A stretch of DNA of 38,233 nucleotides from Candidatus Thorarchaeota archaeon (GTDB lineage: Archaea; Asgardarchaeota; Thorarchaeia; Thorarchaeales; Thorarchaeaceae): the NCBI GenBank assembly GCA_030612005.1, contig JAUWOU010000016.1, positions 1 to 38,233 on the forward strand, in the 5' to 3' direction. Within the stretch, counting starts at the first letter, position 1. Each line of letters begins with the position of its first letter. The position numbers and the translations under genes were made by a program. The notes under the pieces were generated by a model that was not told the DNA's origin, did no database searches, and saw only the letters and a program-made list of their open reading frames with translations. This document shows, one piece after another, positions 1-7,647 of this stretch.

Positions 1-207
1 CCTAGAGACCCTTGTTTCAGCCCACCCTCCCAAGAAGAGAACCCTCTTGGACTTCATACGGATCATCCATTCAGTTGTTATAGTGACCCCAGTTCCCTCT
101 TTGCCACCTGCTATGGAGGTCTGCACTTGAATTGATTCATAGCTCTCTGCCGTTCCAGCGAGTACCTGTTCAACAGTTGGTCTGACTATCGTATCGTTTC
201 CGGTCAA
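1..207 (-). CDS. Unknown protein, 3' part cut off by window edge
   Basis: An open frame of 69 codons runs leftward from a TTG at 207 to base 1 without a stop, so the C-terminus lies outside the window. The start is chosen because a purine-rich AGGGATGTGA stretch lies just upstream. The visible protein begins MTGNDTIVRPTVEQVLAG and continues with Thr/Ser/Gly-rich, mixed charge sequence; I see no signal peptide and no motif that I recognise. It lies 13 bases after the stop of the small ORF at 221-484 on the same strand, so the two could be co-transcribed. Coding status is supported only by the long open frame and start context. Confidence 0.45.
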   Translation of the reverse strand, partial: MTGNDTIVRPTVEQVLAGTAESYESIQVQTSIAGGKEGTGVTITTEWMIRMKSKRVLFLGGWAETRVSR

Positions 208-220
208 TATTCACATCCCT

Positions 221-484
221 CTAATTAGTCGTCATATTTACAATCACAGAGTCTTTCAGCGAAAACACCTCTGTAGGTTCGTACAGAATGGAAAATCCAT
301 GATTTGAGTCTTCTGTAGATTCGTACATAGTACAATCCACCAAATTCGCGCTTTCTGTATGTTCGTACAGAGGGAGAAGTGTAACTAAAAACTCCACTGG
401 ATAGATATTTTTGTAACTTCCAGTAACTGTAAGTGACCTTAATATATATATCATAATTCTAATTAGTGGAATTACTTTAACCAC
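221..484 (-). CDS. Small hypothetical protein with 14-residue repeats
   Basis: An 87-codon frame starting with GTG, preceded by GAAAGG about eight bases upstream. The N-terminus is hydrophobic (PLIRIMIYILRSLTVTG), possibly a short membrane or signal segment. The C-terminal half holds three in-phase repeats built on Tyr-Glu-x-Thr-Glu (LYEHTES, MYESTED, LYEPTEV), spaced exactly 14 residues apart and matching a 42-base DNA period. The function is not recognisable. An alternative reading is that the DNA repeat, which is palindromic, is a protein-binding array and the frame is incidental; the retained codon phase and 14-residue period mildly favour coding. It precedes the truncated gene at 1-207. 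Confidence 0.35.
   Translation of the reverse strand: MVKVIPLIRIMIYILRSLTVTGSYKNIYPVEFLVTLLPLYEHTESANLVDCTMYESTEDSNHGFSILYEPTEVFSLKDSVIVNMTTN
271..370. repeat. Three palindromic repeats with a 42-bp period
   Basis: The motif CTGTAGGTTCGTACAG occurs at 271-286, as CTGTAGATTCGTACA at 313-327 and as CTGTATGTTCGTACAG at 355-370. The starts are exactly 42 bases apart. Each unit is an imperfect palindrome (CTGTA, six bases, TACAG). 42 bp is four DNA turns and also 14 codons, so both a same-face binding array and a protein repeat fit. The bases between units are not conserved. Confidence 0.75.
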
Positions 485-656
485 GATAAACCTTTCTATT
501 TCTTCTTAACAATCAGTTTTCTATTTTTGCTTCATAAGTTTATTAATGAATATGTAATAGAAAAGAGTAGGAGTTCATAACCAATCTTGGGAACAAGAAT
601 GGGAGTGAACTCGAAAGAGATAGGTCAGAAGTTTATTAGTGATTCAGGTGAAATGA

Positions 657-2393
657 ATGGGTCGCTCCAAGGGTGTAATCGTCAGCGTGAAGGTCCCGAT
701 AAAATGGGACGCCATGACTGAGAGACAGAAGACTCGCCTCAACCGGATTACTGGAAGAGATAGTAGAGTCATCAAGGCCTATCTTGGAGTGATTGAACGA
801 TATGAGGATAAGTTACTGACAGGGAAGAAGCGTACAAGGATTAATACCTCAAGACTTGAAGAGCTGACCCTCACAGCATCCAAGGGTAAAGCTGATAGAA
901 GTTACGTACCCCATGACTTCAAGGGAAGATTCCCGAACATATCTGTGAACGAGTTTCAGGAGTGTCGGGACACATCCATTGCCATGTGGCAGAGCTATCT
1001 TGAGCGTCGGGGATCAAAACCTCTCAGAACTAGGGGATATTCCACACGGAAGATCCCACGCTTTGCCTTTACTCAACGGTTTGAGGTTGTGTATACTCCA
1101 GAGTTTGAAATTCGACACTGGTTGAAACTTAGAGATTCCTTAGATTCATTTTCAAAAGGAAAGAAACATCATGATAAACTCATGATTCCACTCTCCATCT
1201 CGTCATTCCATCTCAATCGTATGCAAGAGGGAGAGGTCAAGACAGTTCGAATCTTCAAGGACTCGAAGGGAAAGTGGTGGGCCATCTTCACGGTGACCCT
1301 TGAGGTTGAAAGTATTGATTCTACTGGAAGACCTCCTGCTATCCTTGGAATTGACCTTGGGATAAACAAGACTGCATGTTCAATCCTTCTTACTAAGAAG
1401 GGATACAGACACGTCCGCTACTGGAGACAGAAGGACAAGCTCAGACGTATGAAGGTTCTTGATAAGCGGGTTTCATCTCTACAAAGAGAGAAGGAACAGC
1501 TTATTGCAAAGGGTCAGAGTCCTGATAGAGTGACCACTCAGCTCAGGAGTCTAAGCGGAAAGCGAGAACGAGTCAGTAAAGAGTATGATAAGAAGCTGGT
1601 CAGAGATATTTCGGACTATATCAAAGAGATTACCGAGAATTATGACCTCTATGTATCAATTGGACAATTGAAGGGTATTAGAAACTCCGCTCGAAAGGGT
1701 AATTTCAAGGGACGAAGGTTCAGAGGAATGATCCATCGCTGGGCTTTTGCCCGAGTCCGTGAGATGTTAGGTCACAAGCTTGCCTCCCTTGGATTTGACT
1801 CTAAGAAGTTCAATGCAGTCCCTGAACAGTGGACCTCTATCATGTGTCACAAGTGCGGACACAAGGGAATCCGACCCAAACAGAACCTCTTCATCTGCAA
1901 CACCTGTGGAATAAAACTGAACGCCGACCTGAATGGTGCTCTCAATATCGGAAAGCGCCTTATTATGCTCATCCCCTCACTGAGAGATGAGAACGGACTA
2001 GGGATGTGGCTCACTCCTAGAGATAGAGTCATACTGAAAGCCCGGAGGAAGATTCGTTCTTCTGATAGGAAGTCCGCACTCCCCCAGAGGACACCAGCCT
2101 CCAAAGGGGAGTCCGTGGCCGACTCTTATGACCAGGCGACTCTTGAGTCGTTTGCGAGGAGTAAAGACCCTGCCATGGTAAATGCTGTGGAAACACCGTC
2201 TGCTATCACACCAACTGGTGAGTGTGAATCAATGCAGCGGACAGAAGCCGAGTCCCATCGGAGGAACGATGTTCCAGTGAAGAGGGGCAAAGCTCATGAC
2301 AATGATACTGACTCCGGTCAGGAACAAGCTGGCGACAGCAGTCGTGAGAAAGGTGGAACACAGGAGTCTCTTACAGTTCACTCACAATTGTAA
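657..2393 (+). CDS. tnpB: TnpB-family RNA-guided nuclease-like protein, altered RuvC-II
   Basis: TnpB (IS200/IS605/IS607 OrfB) proteins are RNA-guided DNA nucleases with a split RuvC domain and a zinc ribbon. Here RuvC-I is GIDLGINK with Asp233, the zinc ribbon is CHKCG (397-400) and CNTCG (414-417), and RuvC-III is NADLNGALNI with Asp424. The RuvC-II glutamate, normally in a (V/I)ExL context, is Gly336 (YVSIGQLKG). A Glu lies at 390 in VPEQWTS, just before the zinc ribbon, where Fanzor-like proteins carry a relocated catalytic Glu. The last ~140 residues are polar and low-complexity, unlike the family core; in TnpB loci this 3' region often overlaps the guide RNA. No tnpA is adjacent. The start ATG has AGGTG seven bases upstream. 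It ends 30 bases before the convergent pfkB stop. Confidence 0.88.
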   Translation: MGRSKGVIVSVKVPIKWDAMTERQKTRLNRITGRDSRVIKAYLGVIERYEDKLLTGKKRTRINTSRLEELTLTASKGKADRSYVPHDFKGRFPNISVNEFQECRDTSIAMWQSYLERRGSKPLRTRGYSTRKIPRFAFTQRFEVVYTPEFEIRHWLKLRDSLDSFSKGKKHHDKLMIPLSISSFHLNRMQEGEVKTVRIFKDSKGKWWAIFTVTLEVESIDSTGRPPAILGIDLGINKTACSILLTKKGYRHVRYWRQKDKLRRMKVLDKRVSSLQREKEQLIAKGQSPDRVTTQLRSLSGKRERVSKEYDKKLVRDISDYIKEITENYDLYVSIGQLKGIRNSARKGNFKGRRFRGMIHRWAFARVREMLGHKLASLGFDSKKFNAVPEQWTSIMCHKCGHKGIRPKQNLFICNTCGIKLNADLNGALNIGKRLIMLIPSLRDENGLGMWLTPRDRVILKARRKIRSSDRKSALPQRTPASKGESVADSYDQATLESFARSKDPAMVNAVETPSAITPTGECESMQRTEAESHRRNDVPVKRGKAHDNDTDSGQEQAGDSSREKGGTQESLTVHSQL

Positions 2394-2422
2394 GATATGG
2401 GTTCATACTACCTAGGTAATAC

Positions 2423-3385
2423 TCATCGACGGCGACCCCTTTGTCGAGGTTTGAAAGTCTTGAGAATTGAATCGATTGAAATGTTGTGCTTACGTAACAA
2501 TCTAGCTACTTCTTCTAGGCTTGGTTGCCCATTCTGTGACCCTTCGTGCATTATTGTAAGCGCAGCTGCTGCATTTGCCACATTGAGTGCCTGTGGAATT
2601 CTCTCAGATCTTATCCAAGCTGTTATGAAACCAGCTGCGAATGAATCTCCTGCACCTAACGCGTCTTTGACAGGCACTTCGAATACCTGAGAAGTACAAT
2701 ATTCAAATCCATCAGTTGCAATGGCGCCTTTCTCTCCCATTTTGAGAATTACAATTCCTGGAAAGGTCTTTGCGAATTTCCGTAGTGCAGACTCAGTCGG
2801 TTCTATCTTAAAATATTCCTTCAATTCATGACTGTTCAGGAACAATAGATCAGTATGCCTTAGAATCTTATCAAAATCGAGGTCTCCAGCTGCTCTCCCA
2901 GGGTCTAAGGATAGGATCATTCCATGATTTGTTGTGATTTCTGATGCTCGATCTATCATCATTGGAAATGAACCCGATACATGAATGATCTGCGCATCAA
3001 CAACAGTATCCTCTTCAAAGATTCTTTTCTCAAGGAATTTATTGGCACCAGGTTTAGCTACTACTATCTGGTCATTCTGGGGGTCATGTGCATAGAAGAA
3101 AATCCCTGTTTCGTGGTTATCAAGAACGAGAATGCAACTTGTATCAACACCTATCTTTGTTAGCTCTTTGATTACAAGTTCACCATAGACATCATTTCCC
3201 AAACAACTAACGAGAGTGGTTTTGATACCTAATCGAGTTGCTTGGGTAGCGAAGTTTGCTGCAGAACCTCCCAGTGAAACATGACCCTTTTCACACATGA
3301 TATGGTCATTCTTGTTAGGAAGTCTATCGACATACATATCGATGTCGATATTGATTCTACCAATTGCTACAAACTCGCCTACCAA
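2423..3385 (-). CDS. PfkB-family carbohydrate/nucleoside kinase
   Basis: A sugar or nucleoside kinase of the ribokinase/PfkB superfamily, 320 aa, the usual length. Both family signatures are visible: the N-terminal glycine-rich substrate motif GGSAANFATQATRLG (from residue 39) and the C-terminal anion-hole/catalytic motif DALGAGDSFAAGF with Asp247 as likely catalytic base. The protein ends in an Arg-rich tail (PRQRGRRR). The substrate cannot be deduced; cytosolic. It starts 12 bases after the argF stop on the same strand, so it is probably in the same transcript. Its 3' end lies next to the tnpB insertion, which may have brought the final codons close to foreign sequence. Confidence 0.88.
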   Translation of the reverse strand: MVGEFVAIGRINIDIDMYVDRLPNKNDHIMCEKGHVSLGGSAANFATQATRLGIKTTLVSCLGNDVYGELVIKELTKIGVDTSCILVLDNHETGIFFYAHDPQNDQIVVAKPGANKFLEKRIFEEDTVVDAQIIHVSGSFPMMIDRASEITTNHGMILSLDPGRAAGDLDFDKILRHTDLLFLNSHELKEYFKIEPTESALRKFAKTFPGIVILKMGEKGAIATDGFEYCTSQVFEVPVKDALGAGDSFAAGFITAWIRSERIPQALNVANAAAALTIMHEGSQNGQPSLEEVARLLRKHNISIDSILKTFKPRQRGRRR

Positions 3386-3397
3386 ACAATCATCCTC

Positions 3398-4330
3398 TTA
3401 GACTATTAGCGCAATAATACCTTTCTGAGCATGGAGTCTATTCTCAGCCTGATCAAAGACTACCGAATGAGGGCCATCCATTACTTCTGAGGTTAGTTCT
3501 TCGTCTCTATGTGCGGGAAGACAGTGCATTACTATGACATCGTCTTTTGCTTTTCCGACTAGGGCTTTATTCACTTGAAATGCCATCAATGCATCCTCTT
3601 TCTCCTTCGACTTTTCTTGCCCCATACTAAAGAAAGTATCAGTGTAGATTACATCTGCCCCTTTCACAGCATCGTCCGGATTATTCACAACTTCCAGAGT
3701 TGTACCATATTTCTTACTTAGCTGTGTTGCCTTCTTTAGAATCTCTTCAGAAGGAGTGTAACCCTTTGGTGATCCAACAGTCACATCCATTCCCATAATA
3801 GTGCAGCCCTGCATAATCGAATTACTCACGTTATTCGAGTCACCAACATACACAATTTTCTGTCCTTCTAATTTTCCTCTGTGTTCTTCTATAGTCATCA
3901 TGTCAGCCATAATCTGACAGGGATGAAGAAGATCAGAGAGACCATTGATCACAGGAACTGTACCATACTTAGCAAGACCAGTCACCTCGTCGTGTCCGAA
4001 GACGCGTGCCATGATTACATCACAGTATCTACTCAGAACCTGTGCGGTATCGCCTATCGTTTCTCCACGGCCAAGCTGTGTGCCACTTGGCTGCAGGTAT
4101 AACGCATGACCTCCAAGTTGAGTCATTCCTACTTCGAATGAAACACGAGTTCTGGTTGACGATTTCATAAAGATCATTGCCATGGACTTGCCTTTCAGAA
4201 TCTCATGTGGTTCTCCACGCTTCTGCTTTCTTTTTAGGTCATGTCCAGTATCCAAGAATTGTCTTAATTCAAACCTCTCAAAATCCGACAGGTCTACTAC
4301 GCTTTTACCTCTCAGGCTCAATAACAACAC
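3398..4330 (-). CDS. argF: Ornithine carbamoyltransferase
   Basis: Transfers the carbamoyl group from carbamoyl phosphate to ornithine, giving citrulline in arginine biosynthesis. The carbamoyl-phosphate loop SSTRTR is at residues 57-62, and the ornithine/carbamoyl-phosphate site HCLPAHR is near residue 270. Length (310 aa) is normal for the family. The start is taken as GTG (GTG TTG TTA TTG AGC); no strong Shine-Dalgarno is visible, and a nearby TTG could be used instead. It lies 57 bases after ftsY and 12 bases before pfkB on the minus strand, an unusual metabolic addition at the tail of a translation cluster. Confidence 0.95.
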   Translation of the reverse strand: MLLLSLRGKSVVDLSDFERFELRQFLDTGHDLKRKQKRGEPHEILKGKSMAMIFMKSSTRTRVSFEVGMTQLGGHALYLQPSGTQLGRGETIGDTAQVLSRYCDVIMARVFGHDEVTGLAKYGTVPVINGLSDLLHPCQIMADMMTIEEHRGKLEGQKIVYVGDSNNVSNSIMQGCTIMGMDVTVGSPKGYTPSEEILKKATQLSKKYGTTLEVVNNPDDAVKGADVIYTDTFFSMGQEKSKEKEDALMAFQVNKALVGKAKDDVIVMHCLPAHRDEELTSEVMDGPHSVVFDQAENRLHAQKGIIALIV

Positions 4331-4387
4331 CTCAGGGCTGGTATATCGGCCATCATAAGGCTCTCGTATAAAAAGCTCTCCACTCGC

Positions 4388-5299
4388 TTAATTATCTCCA
4401 ATAAGTCTCTGAGCAAACCATTCTGGGTCGAACTGCTCTATATCATCGTATTCTTGTCCAACCCCTACGAATACAACAGGTCTTCCTGTGACATAAGCAA
4501 TGGATAGCGCAGCTCCGCCTGATGGATCTGCATCTACCTTAGTCAGGACTGCTCCATCAATTTCAATGGCTTTGTGGAACTCCTTGGCTTGCGAGAGGAC
4601 ATCATTACCAGCCAAAGCATCTCCAATAAAGAGTTTAATGTCTGGATCTGCAACACGTGCAATCTTCTTCATCTCATCTAAGAGGTTCTTGTTGCTCTGC
4701 ATCCTTCCTGCACTGTCTATCAATACAATATCGATATGTTTTGCTTTTGCATGAGCAATTGCATCAAAAGCTATAGCTGCAGCATCCGCTCCATAATCCT
4801 GTTTGATAACCCGTATTCCGAGACGTTCTGCATGGCGTTCCAATTGTTCTATACTCCCAGCTCTGAAAGTATCTCCAGCTGCGATGACAACTGAGAATCC
4901 ATTCTTTTTGAAAAGGTTAGCCATTTTTGCCAAAGTCGTTGTCTTACCAGTTCCATTGACACCTACGAATAAAATAGTTGTAACTTCACCCTTCTGTTTC
5001 TTCTCAGAAGCAAACTCAAGAGGATCAAGTGGATGTTCTGGAGTTAGTATCTCGAGAACAGATTCGTATATAGCTTTTTTGAACACTTTACTGAGATTCT
5101 CTAATCTTCCCGCTCTATCACCCAGTATTTTTTCTTTAGTTAATTCGCATATTTGTTCAGCAACTTCGACGGCTACATCATTCTGAATTAAGACCATCTG
5201 CAATTCCCAGACCGAATCTTCAAGGTTCTTATCGCTCAGTTCTTTTGTAGTAGCTTTAGTAACTGCGCTTTCAAGAGCTCCCCTGAGCTTGTCAAACAC
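4388..5299 (-). CDS. ftsY: Signal recognition particle receptor FtsY
   Basis: SRP receptor GTPase that docks ribosome-nascent chain-SRP complexes at the membrane. The N domain covers about residues 1-95 and the NG GTPase follows: P-loop GVNGTGKT (113-120), the SRP-GTPase-specific DTFRAGS (143-149), DSAGR (195-199) and TKVDAD (253-258). At 303 aa it is a short archaeal FtsY without a long acidic A domain. It begins three bases after the pfdA stop, so it is translated from the same mRNA. The gene order prefoldin alpha - ftsY is conserved in archaea. Confidence 0.97.
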   Translation of the reverse strand: MFDKLRGALESAVTKATTKELSDKNLEDSVWELQMVLIQNDVAVEVAEQICELTKEKILGDRAGRLENLSKVFKKAIYESVLEILTPEHPLDPLEFASEKKQKGEVTTILFVGVNGTGKTTTLAKMANLFKKNGFSVVIAAGDTFRAGSIEQLERHAERLGIRVIKQDYGADAAAIAFDAIAHAKAKHIDIVLIDSAGRMQSNKNLLDEMKKIARVADPDIKLFIGDALAGNDVLSQAKEFHKAIEIDGAVLTKVDADPSGGAALSIAYVTGRPVVFVGVGQEYDDIEQFDPEWFAQRLIGDN

Positions 5300-5302
5300 G
5301 GG

Positions 5303-5758
5303 CTACTCCCCCTGACTTGGTGGAGCTTCACCTTGACCTTGTACTTGAGCCGCGAGTTGTTGAAATTGGGAATTCAATAGTGAGGATCGAGCAACGAGTT
5401 TCTGATATTCCTCAGCCATTGACTCGTATTGCTTCTCTAATCTAGTAGTCTGTTCTTGAACAGCTGTCTTTGCAGCTTCAACACTCTGTTCTATTCTGAT
5501 GCCACTTCCAATACTACGAGTTACTTTGGATGGGTCAACGAGATTTGCTTGAACGAAGATACTACCTCCAACGTTCATCAACATCTCTTCACCTTCCTTT
5601 CTTCCCTCAATCTCCTCGAGCACCATGAGTCCTGCTCTAAAGTTAGTCAGGTATGCCTGTACAAGCTCTAAACGTTGTTGGAGTAATGTAATATTTGAAT
5701 CAGTGAGCTGTTGTTCAGTGTATATTTTTTGGAGAATCTGTTGTTGTTCTTCACTCAT
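5303..5758 (-). CDS. pfdA: Prefoldin subunit alpha
   Basis: Alpha subunit of the hexameric prefoldin chaperone, which captures unfolded proteins and hands them to the thermosome. The 151-aa product has the expected two long helices (heptad-rich residues about 1-45 and 95-140) around a central beta-hairpin segment containing MLMNVGGSIFVQANL and VTRSIGSGIRIEQSV. A Gln/Gly/Pro-rich tail ends the protein. Its ATG overlaps the TGA of rpl18a (ATGA), indicating translational coupling, and ftsY follows after three bases. Confidence 0.95.
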   Translation of the reverse strand: MSEEQQQILQKIYTEQQLTDSNITLLQQRLELVQAYLTNFRAGLMVLEEIEGRKEGEEMLMNVGGSIFVQANLVDPSKVTRSIGSGIRIEQSVEAAKTAVQEQTTRLEKQYESMAEEYQKLVARSSLLNSQFQQLAAQVQGQGEAPPSQGE

Positions 5759-6000
5759 GAAAAGTCAGTCTCCAATCCAAGGAATTTACGTAGATTTAGA
5801 TTTTGTACTTCCTCTGGTTTAATCTCTTTAATCTCAGAGATGGTAATTTCTCTTCTTTTCACTCTATGACGACTGCCAAGCTCGGAGAGAATTTTCTCAC
5901 GCACATGAGATTCCTTTTCACCTAGAAGTTCTCGACTGAATGTAAATTTCATTTTATTCTTCATGTATTCGCCTGATGCTAACCAGATTCTCGCACTCAT
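5755..6000 (-). CDS. rpl18a: Large ribosomal subunit protein L18a (eL20/LX)
   Basis: Small archaeal LX/L18Ae protein of the large ribosomal subunit. The 81-aa product MSARIWLASGEYMKNK followed by KFTFSRELLGEKESHVREK has the family's short beta-alpha pattern, and a position between aIF6 and prefoldin alpha is typical of archaea. I start at the ATG at 6000 because GAGGTG lies about eight bases upstream; a GTG three codons earlier is possible. The stop overlaps the pfdA start by four bases. Confidence 0.9.
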   Translation of the reverse strand: MSARIWLASGEYMKNKMKFTFSRELLGEKESHVREKILSELGSRHRVKRREITISEIKEIKPEEVQNLNLRKFLGLETDFS

Positions 6001-6016
6001 CTCAATCACACCTCAA

Positions 6017-6682
6017 CTATACGAATCCTAGGACCTGACTGATGTGTGCAAGTTCTACACCTGTTGTTTCAGATCCCGCAATCATTCCATCAACATTGGC
6101 TATTACACCAAGACTAGTGTACGGGCTGCCTCTGTTGACTGTTGCAACCTCGATGTGTACTTTTAACAGCTGTGATAGCTGTTCAATCTCATCATCTGTG
6201 GCCAATGGATGTATTACTGCACCCTGGTTTGTCGTAACTACACTAGATCCAACTATTGGTAGTTTAGCTACAGTTCCTGGTACTACTTCGACACCTAGGA
6301 CATCAGAGATTTTCTGTATTGATTTCGAACTGAAATCTGGGTGACACATCGCACCATTATCATTGGCAATAATGATATTCCCCAGAGCAGTCATTTTATC
6401 ATCAATCCAATCAACTGGAACCTCTGCACTCTGTTTCACTTGTTTTAATTCTTCATCTGTGGTAATGTACGGGAGTAGAATACCATTAGAATTTGCCACT
6501 GCTACAAGTCCGACTGCATCCAGCGTTGCTACTGTGGACTGAACTAATGGAAGATTGAATGTTCTTTCAACTGTACTAATTCCCTTTTCAGAAATATTAG
6601 AACTGACAAATACAAAGCGGTCTGTGGCGATTCCGTAAGCTCCAACGTTAGAATCGCCCTCGAAGTTTGTTCGGGCGATCAA
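6017..6682 (-). CDS. eif6: Translation initiation factor 6 (aIF6)
   Basis: Anti-association factor that binds the large ribosomal subunit and blocks premature joining; it acts in late subunit assembly. The 221-aa product begins MIARTNFEGDSNVGAYG, the standard aIF6 N-terminus, and shows the family's repeated pseudo-symmetric units (ending TTGVELAHISQVLGFV). The start is TTG, with GGAGGG about ten bases upstream inside the rpl31e 3' end. It follows rpl31e after six bases and precedes rpl18a by sixteen, the usual archaeal order. Confidence 0.96.
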   Translation of the reverse strand: MIARTNFEGDSNVGAYGIATDRFVFVSSNISEKGISTVERTFNLPLVQSTVATLDAVGLVAVANSNGILLPYITTDEELKQVKQSAEVPVDWIDDKMTALGNIIIANDNGAMCHPDFSSKSIQKISDVLGVEVVPGTVAKLPIVGSSVVTTNQGAVIHPLATDDEIEQLSQLLKVHIEVATVNRGSPYTSLGVIANVDGMIAGSETTGVELAHISQVLGFV

Positions 6683-6688
6683 TCTAGG

Positions 6689-7111
6689 CTATCCCTCCGC
6701 AAGATATACGCGAACAAGATTGTCTGCGTTCTTTGTAGCTCGAATTCTTACTCTTCGAGGGGGCTTTTGAATACCTCTGCTCCAGATTATTTCATTTACT
6801 TCTGGTTGAATAAGAATCTCTTCTGGCTTCATGTGCCGCTCTACAAACTCTTTGAGAATTCTGACTGATCTGTTTGCACGCTTTAGTCTACTACCTGTCC
6901 AGTATGCCTTTCGAAGAGGAACAGTATAGATGCGCTCATCTATAATTTCTTCTTCCTCTTCCTCCTCAACTTCAACATCGTCTGGAACCTTAACCTCAGG
7001 AGTTTCATCGTCAGCTGGTGCCTCTTCCACTTCTTCAATCTCTTCGATTTCTTCTAACTCTGGTTTGTCTTCAGAAACCTCGGCCTCTGCTTCTTTCTTC
7101 TTTTTTGACAT
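6689..7111 (-). CDS. rpl31e: Large ribosomal subunit protein L31e with acidic N-terminal extension
   Basis: The C-terminal ~80 residues (IDERIYTVPLRKAYWTGSRL onward, including RANRSVRILKEFVERHM and IIWSRGIQKPPRRVRIRA) are a normal L31e, which sits near the peptide exit tunnel. Before it is an extension of about 57 residues, first Lys-rich (MSKKKKE) and then almost entirely Glu/Asp with Val, Ile and Pro. Typical archaeal L31e lacks this. The start is set at the ATG at 7111 because GGTG is correctly spaced; a GTG three codons upstream is less likely. It follows rpl39e in a conserved archaeal pair. Confidence 0.94.
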   Translation of the reverse strand: MSKKKKEAEAEVSEDKPELEEIEEIEEVEEAPADDETPEVKVPDDVEVEEEEEEEIIDERIYTVPLRKAYWTGSRLKRANRSVRILKEFVERHMKPEEILIQPEVNEIIWSRGIQKPPRRVRIRATKNADNLVRVYLAEG

Positions 7112-7124
7112 TACGCCCACCTGA

Positions 7125-7280
7125 CTATGGTTTCAATTTTGTTTGTCGCCAATTTCTCTGCGCTGGAGTCCGGCGAACCTTTCCTCCAGTCTTAACCACA
7201 ACCCATGTGGGAACGGAGGAATTACTCTTCATTGCTTTGGCCATTCTGAGTTTCTTTGCGAGTGGCTTGTTTCGTGCCAT
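7125..7280 (-). CDS. rpl39e: Large ribosomal subunit protein L39e
   Basis: A 51-residue, strongly basic protein that lines the ribosomal exit tunnel. The frame reads [20 protein letters not shown], then [17 protein letters not shown] and a C-terminal [10 protein letters not shown], with the diagnostic Trp-Val and RNWR motifs and the normal family length of about 50. The ORF is short and easily missed. It sits between pdcd5 (19-base gap) and rpl31e, the standard archaeal L39e-L31e-aIF6 arrangement. Confidence 0.97.
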   Translation of the reverse strand: MARNKPLAKKLRMAKAMKSNSSVPTWVVVKTGGKVRRTPAQRNWRQTKLKP

Positions 7281-7299
7281 GTTTATCACCAGTGCAGCT

Positions 7300-7629
7300 T
7301 TATCTGAACGTTACTTTCCGTTCACGCTCTTTTTCCTGCAATTGTACCAAGAGCGCTTTTAGTTGCTCGTCTGTTACCTTACCCCTGAGCCTTCCTGAAC
7401 TCGCCAGTTGAATCAGTTGCATCTCAATTTGTTCCGCAAACTGTGGCTTGACCATCTTGATGTTGGACAACCGAGCACGTGCCTCTGCAGTCAAGATCTG
7501 CCTTAACACAGTCTCTTTCTGAGCCTGTGCTTCGACAATAGCTTCTTCTTGAGCTTGGTCTCTGAGTGCCTCTTGTTGAAGTGAAGCCATCTTTCTTTTA
7601 CGGATAGCTTCTAACTCCTCGTCACTCAT
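7300..7629 (-). CDS. PDCD5-like DNA-binding protein
   Basis: Archaeal homologue of PDCD5/TFAR19, a small three-helix protein reported to bind DNA. The 109-aa product starts [19 protein letters not shown], then a Gln/Glu/Ala-rich helix, and contains the core [17 protein letters not shown] and the C-terminal [18 protein letters not shown]. Length is that of the family. It lies between rps19e (18-base gap) and rpl39e, its usual archaeal location, implying co-expression with ribosomal proteins. Its cellular role in archaea is not settled. Confidence 0.95.
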   Translation of the reverse strand: MSDEELEAIRKRKMASLQQEALRDQAQEEAIVEAQAQKETVLRQILTAEARARLSNIKMVKPQFAEQIEMQLIQLASSGRLRGKVTDEQLKALLVQLQEKERERKVTFR

Positions 7630-7647
7630 TGTGCCAAGTCTCCTGGC

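Noticed and set aside
6930-7124. Ser-rich plus-strand ORF
   Set aside because: Mirror image of the Glu/Asp-rich codons of rpl31e; a composition artefact.
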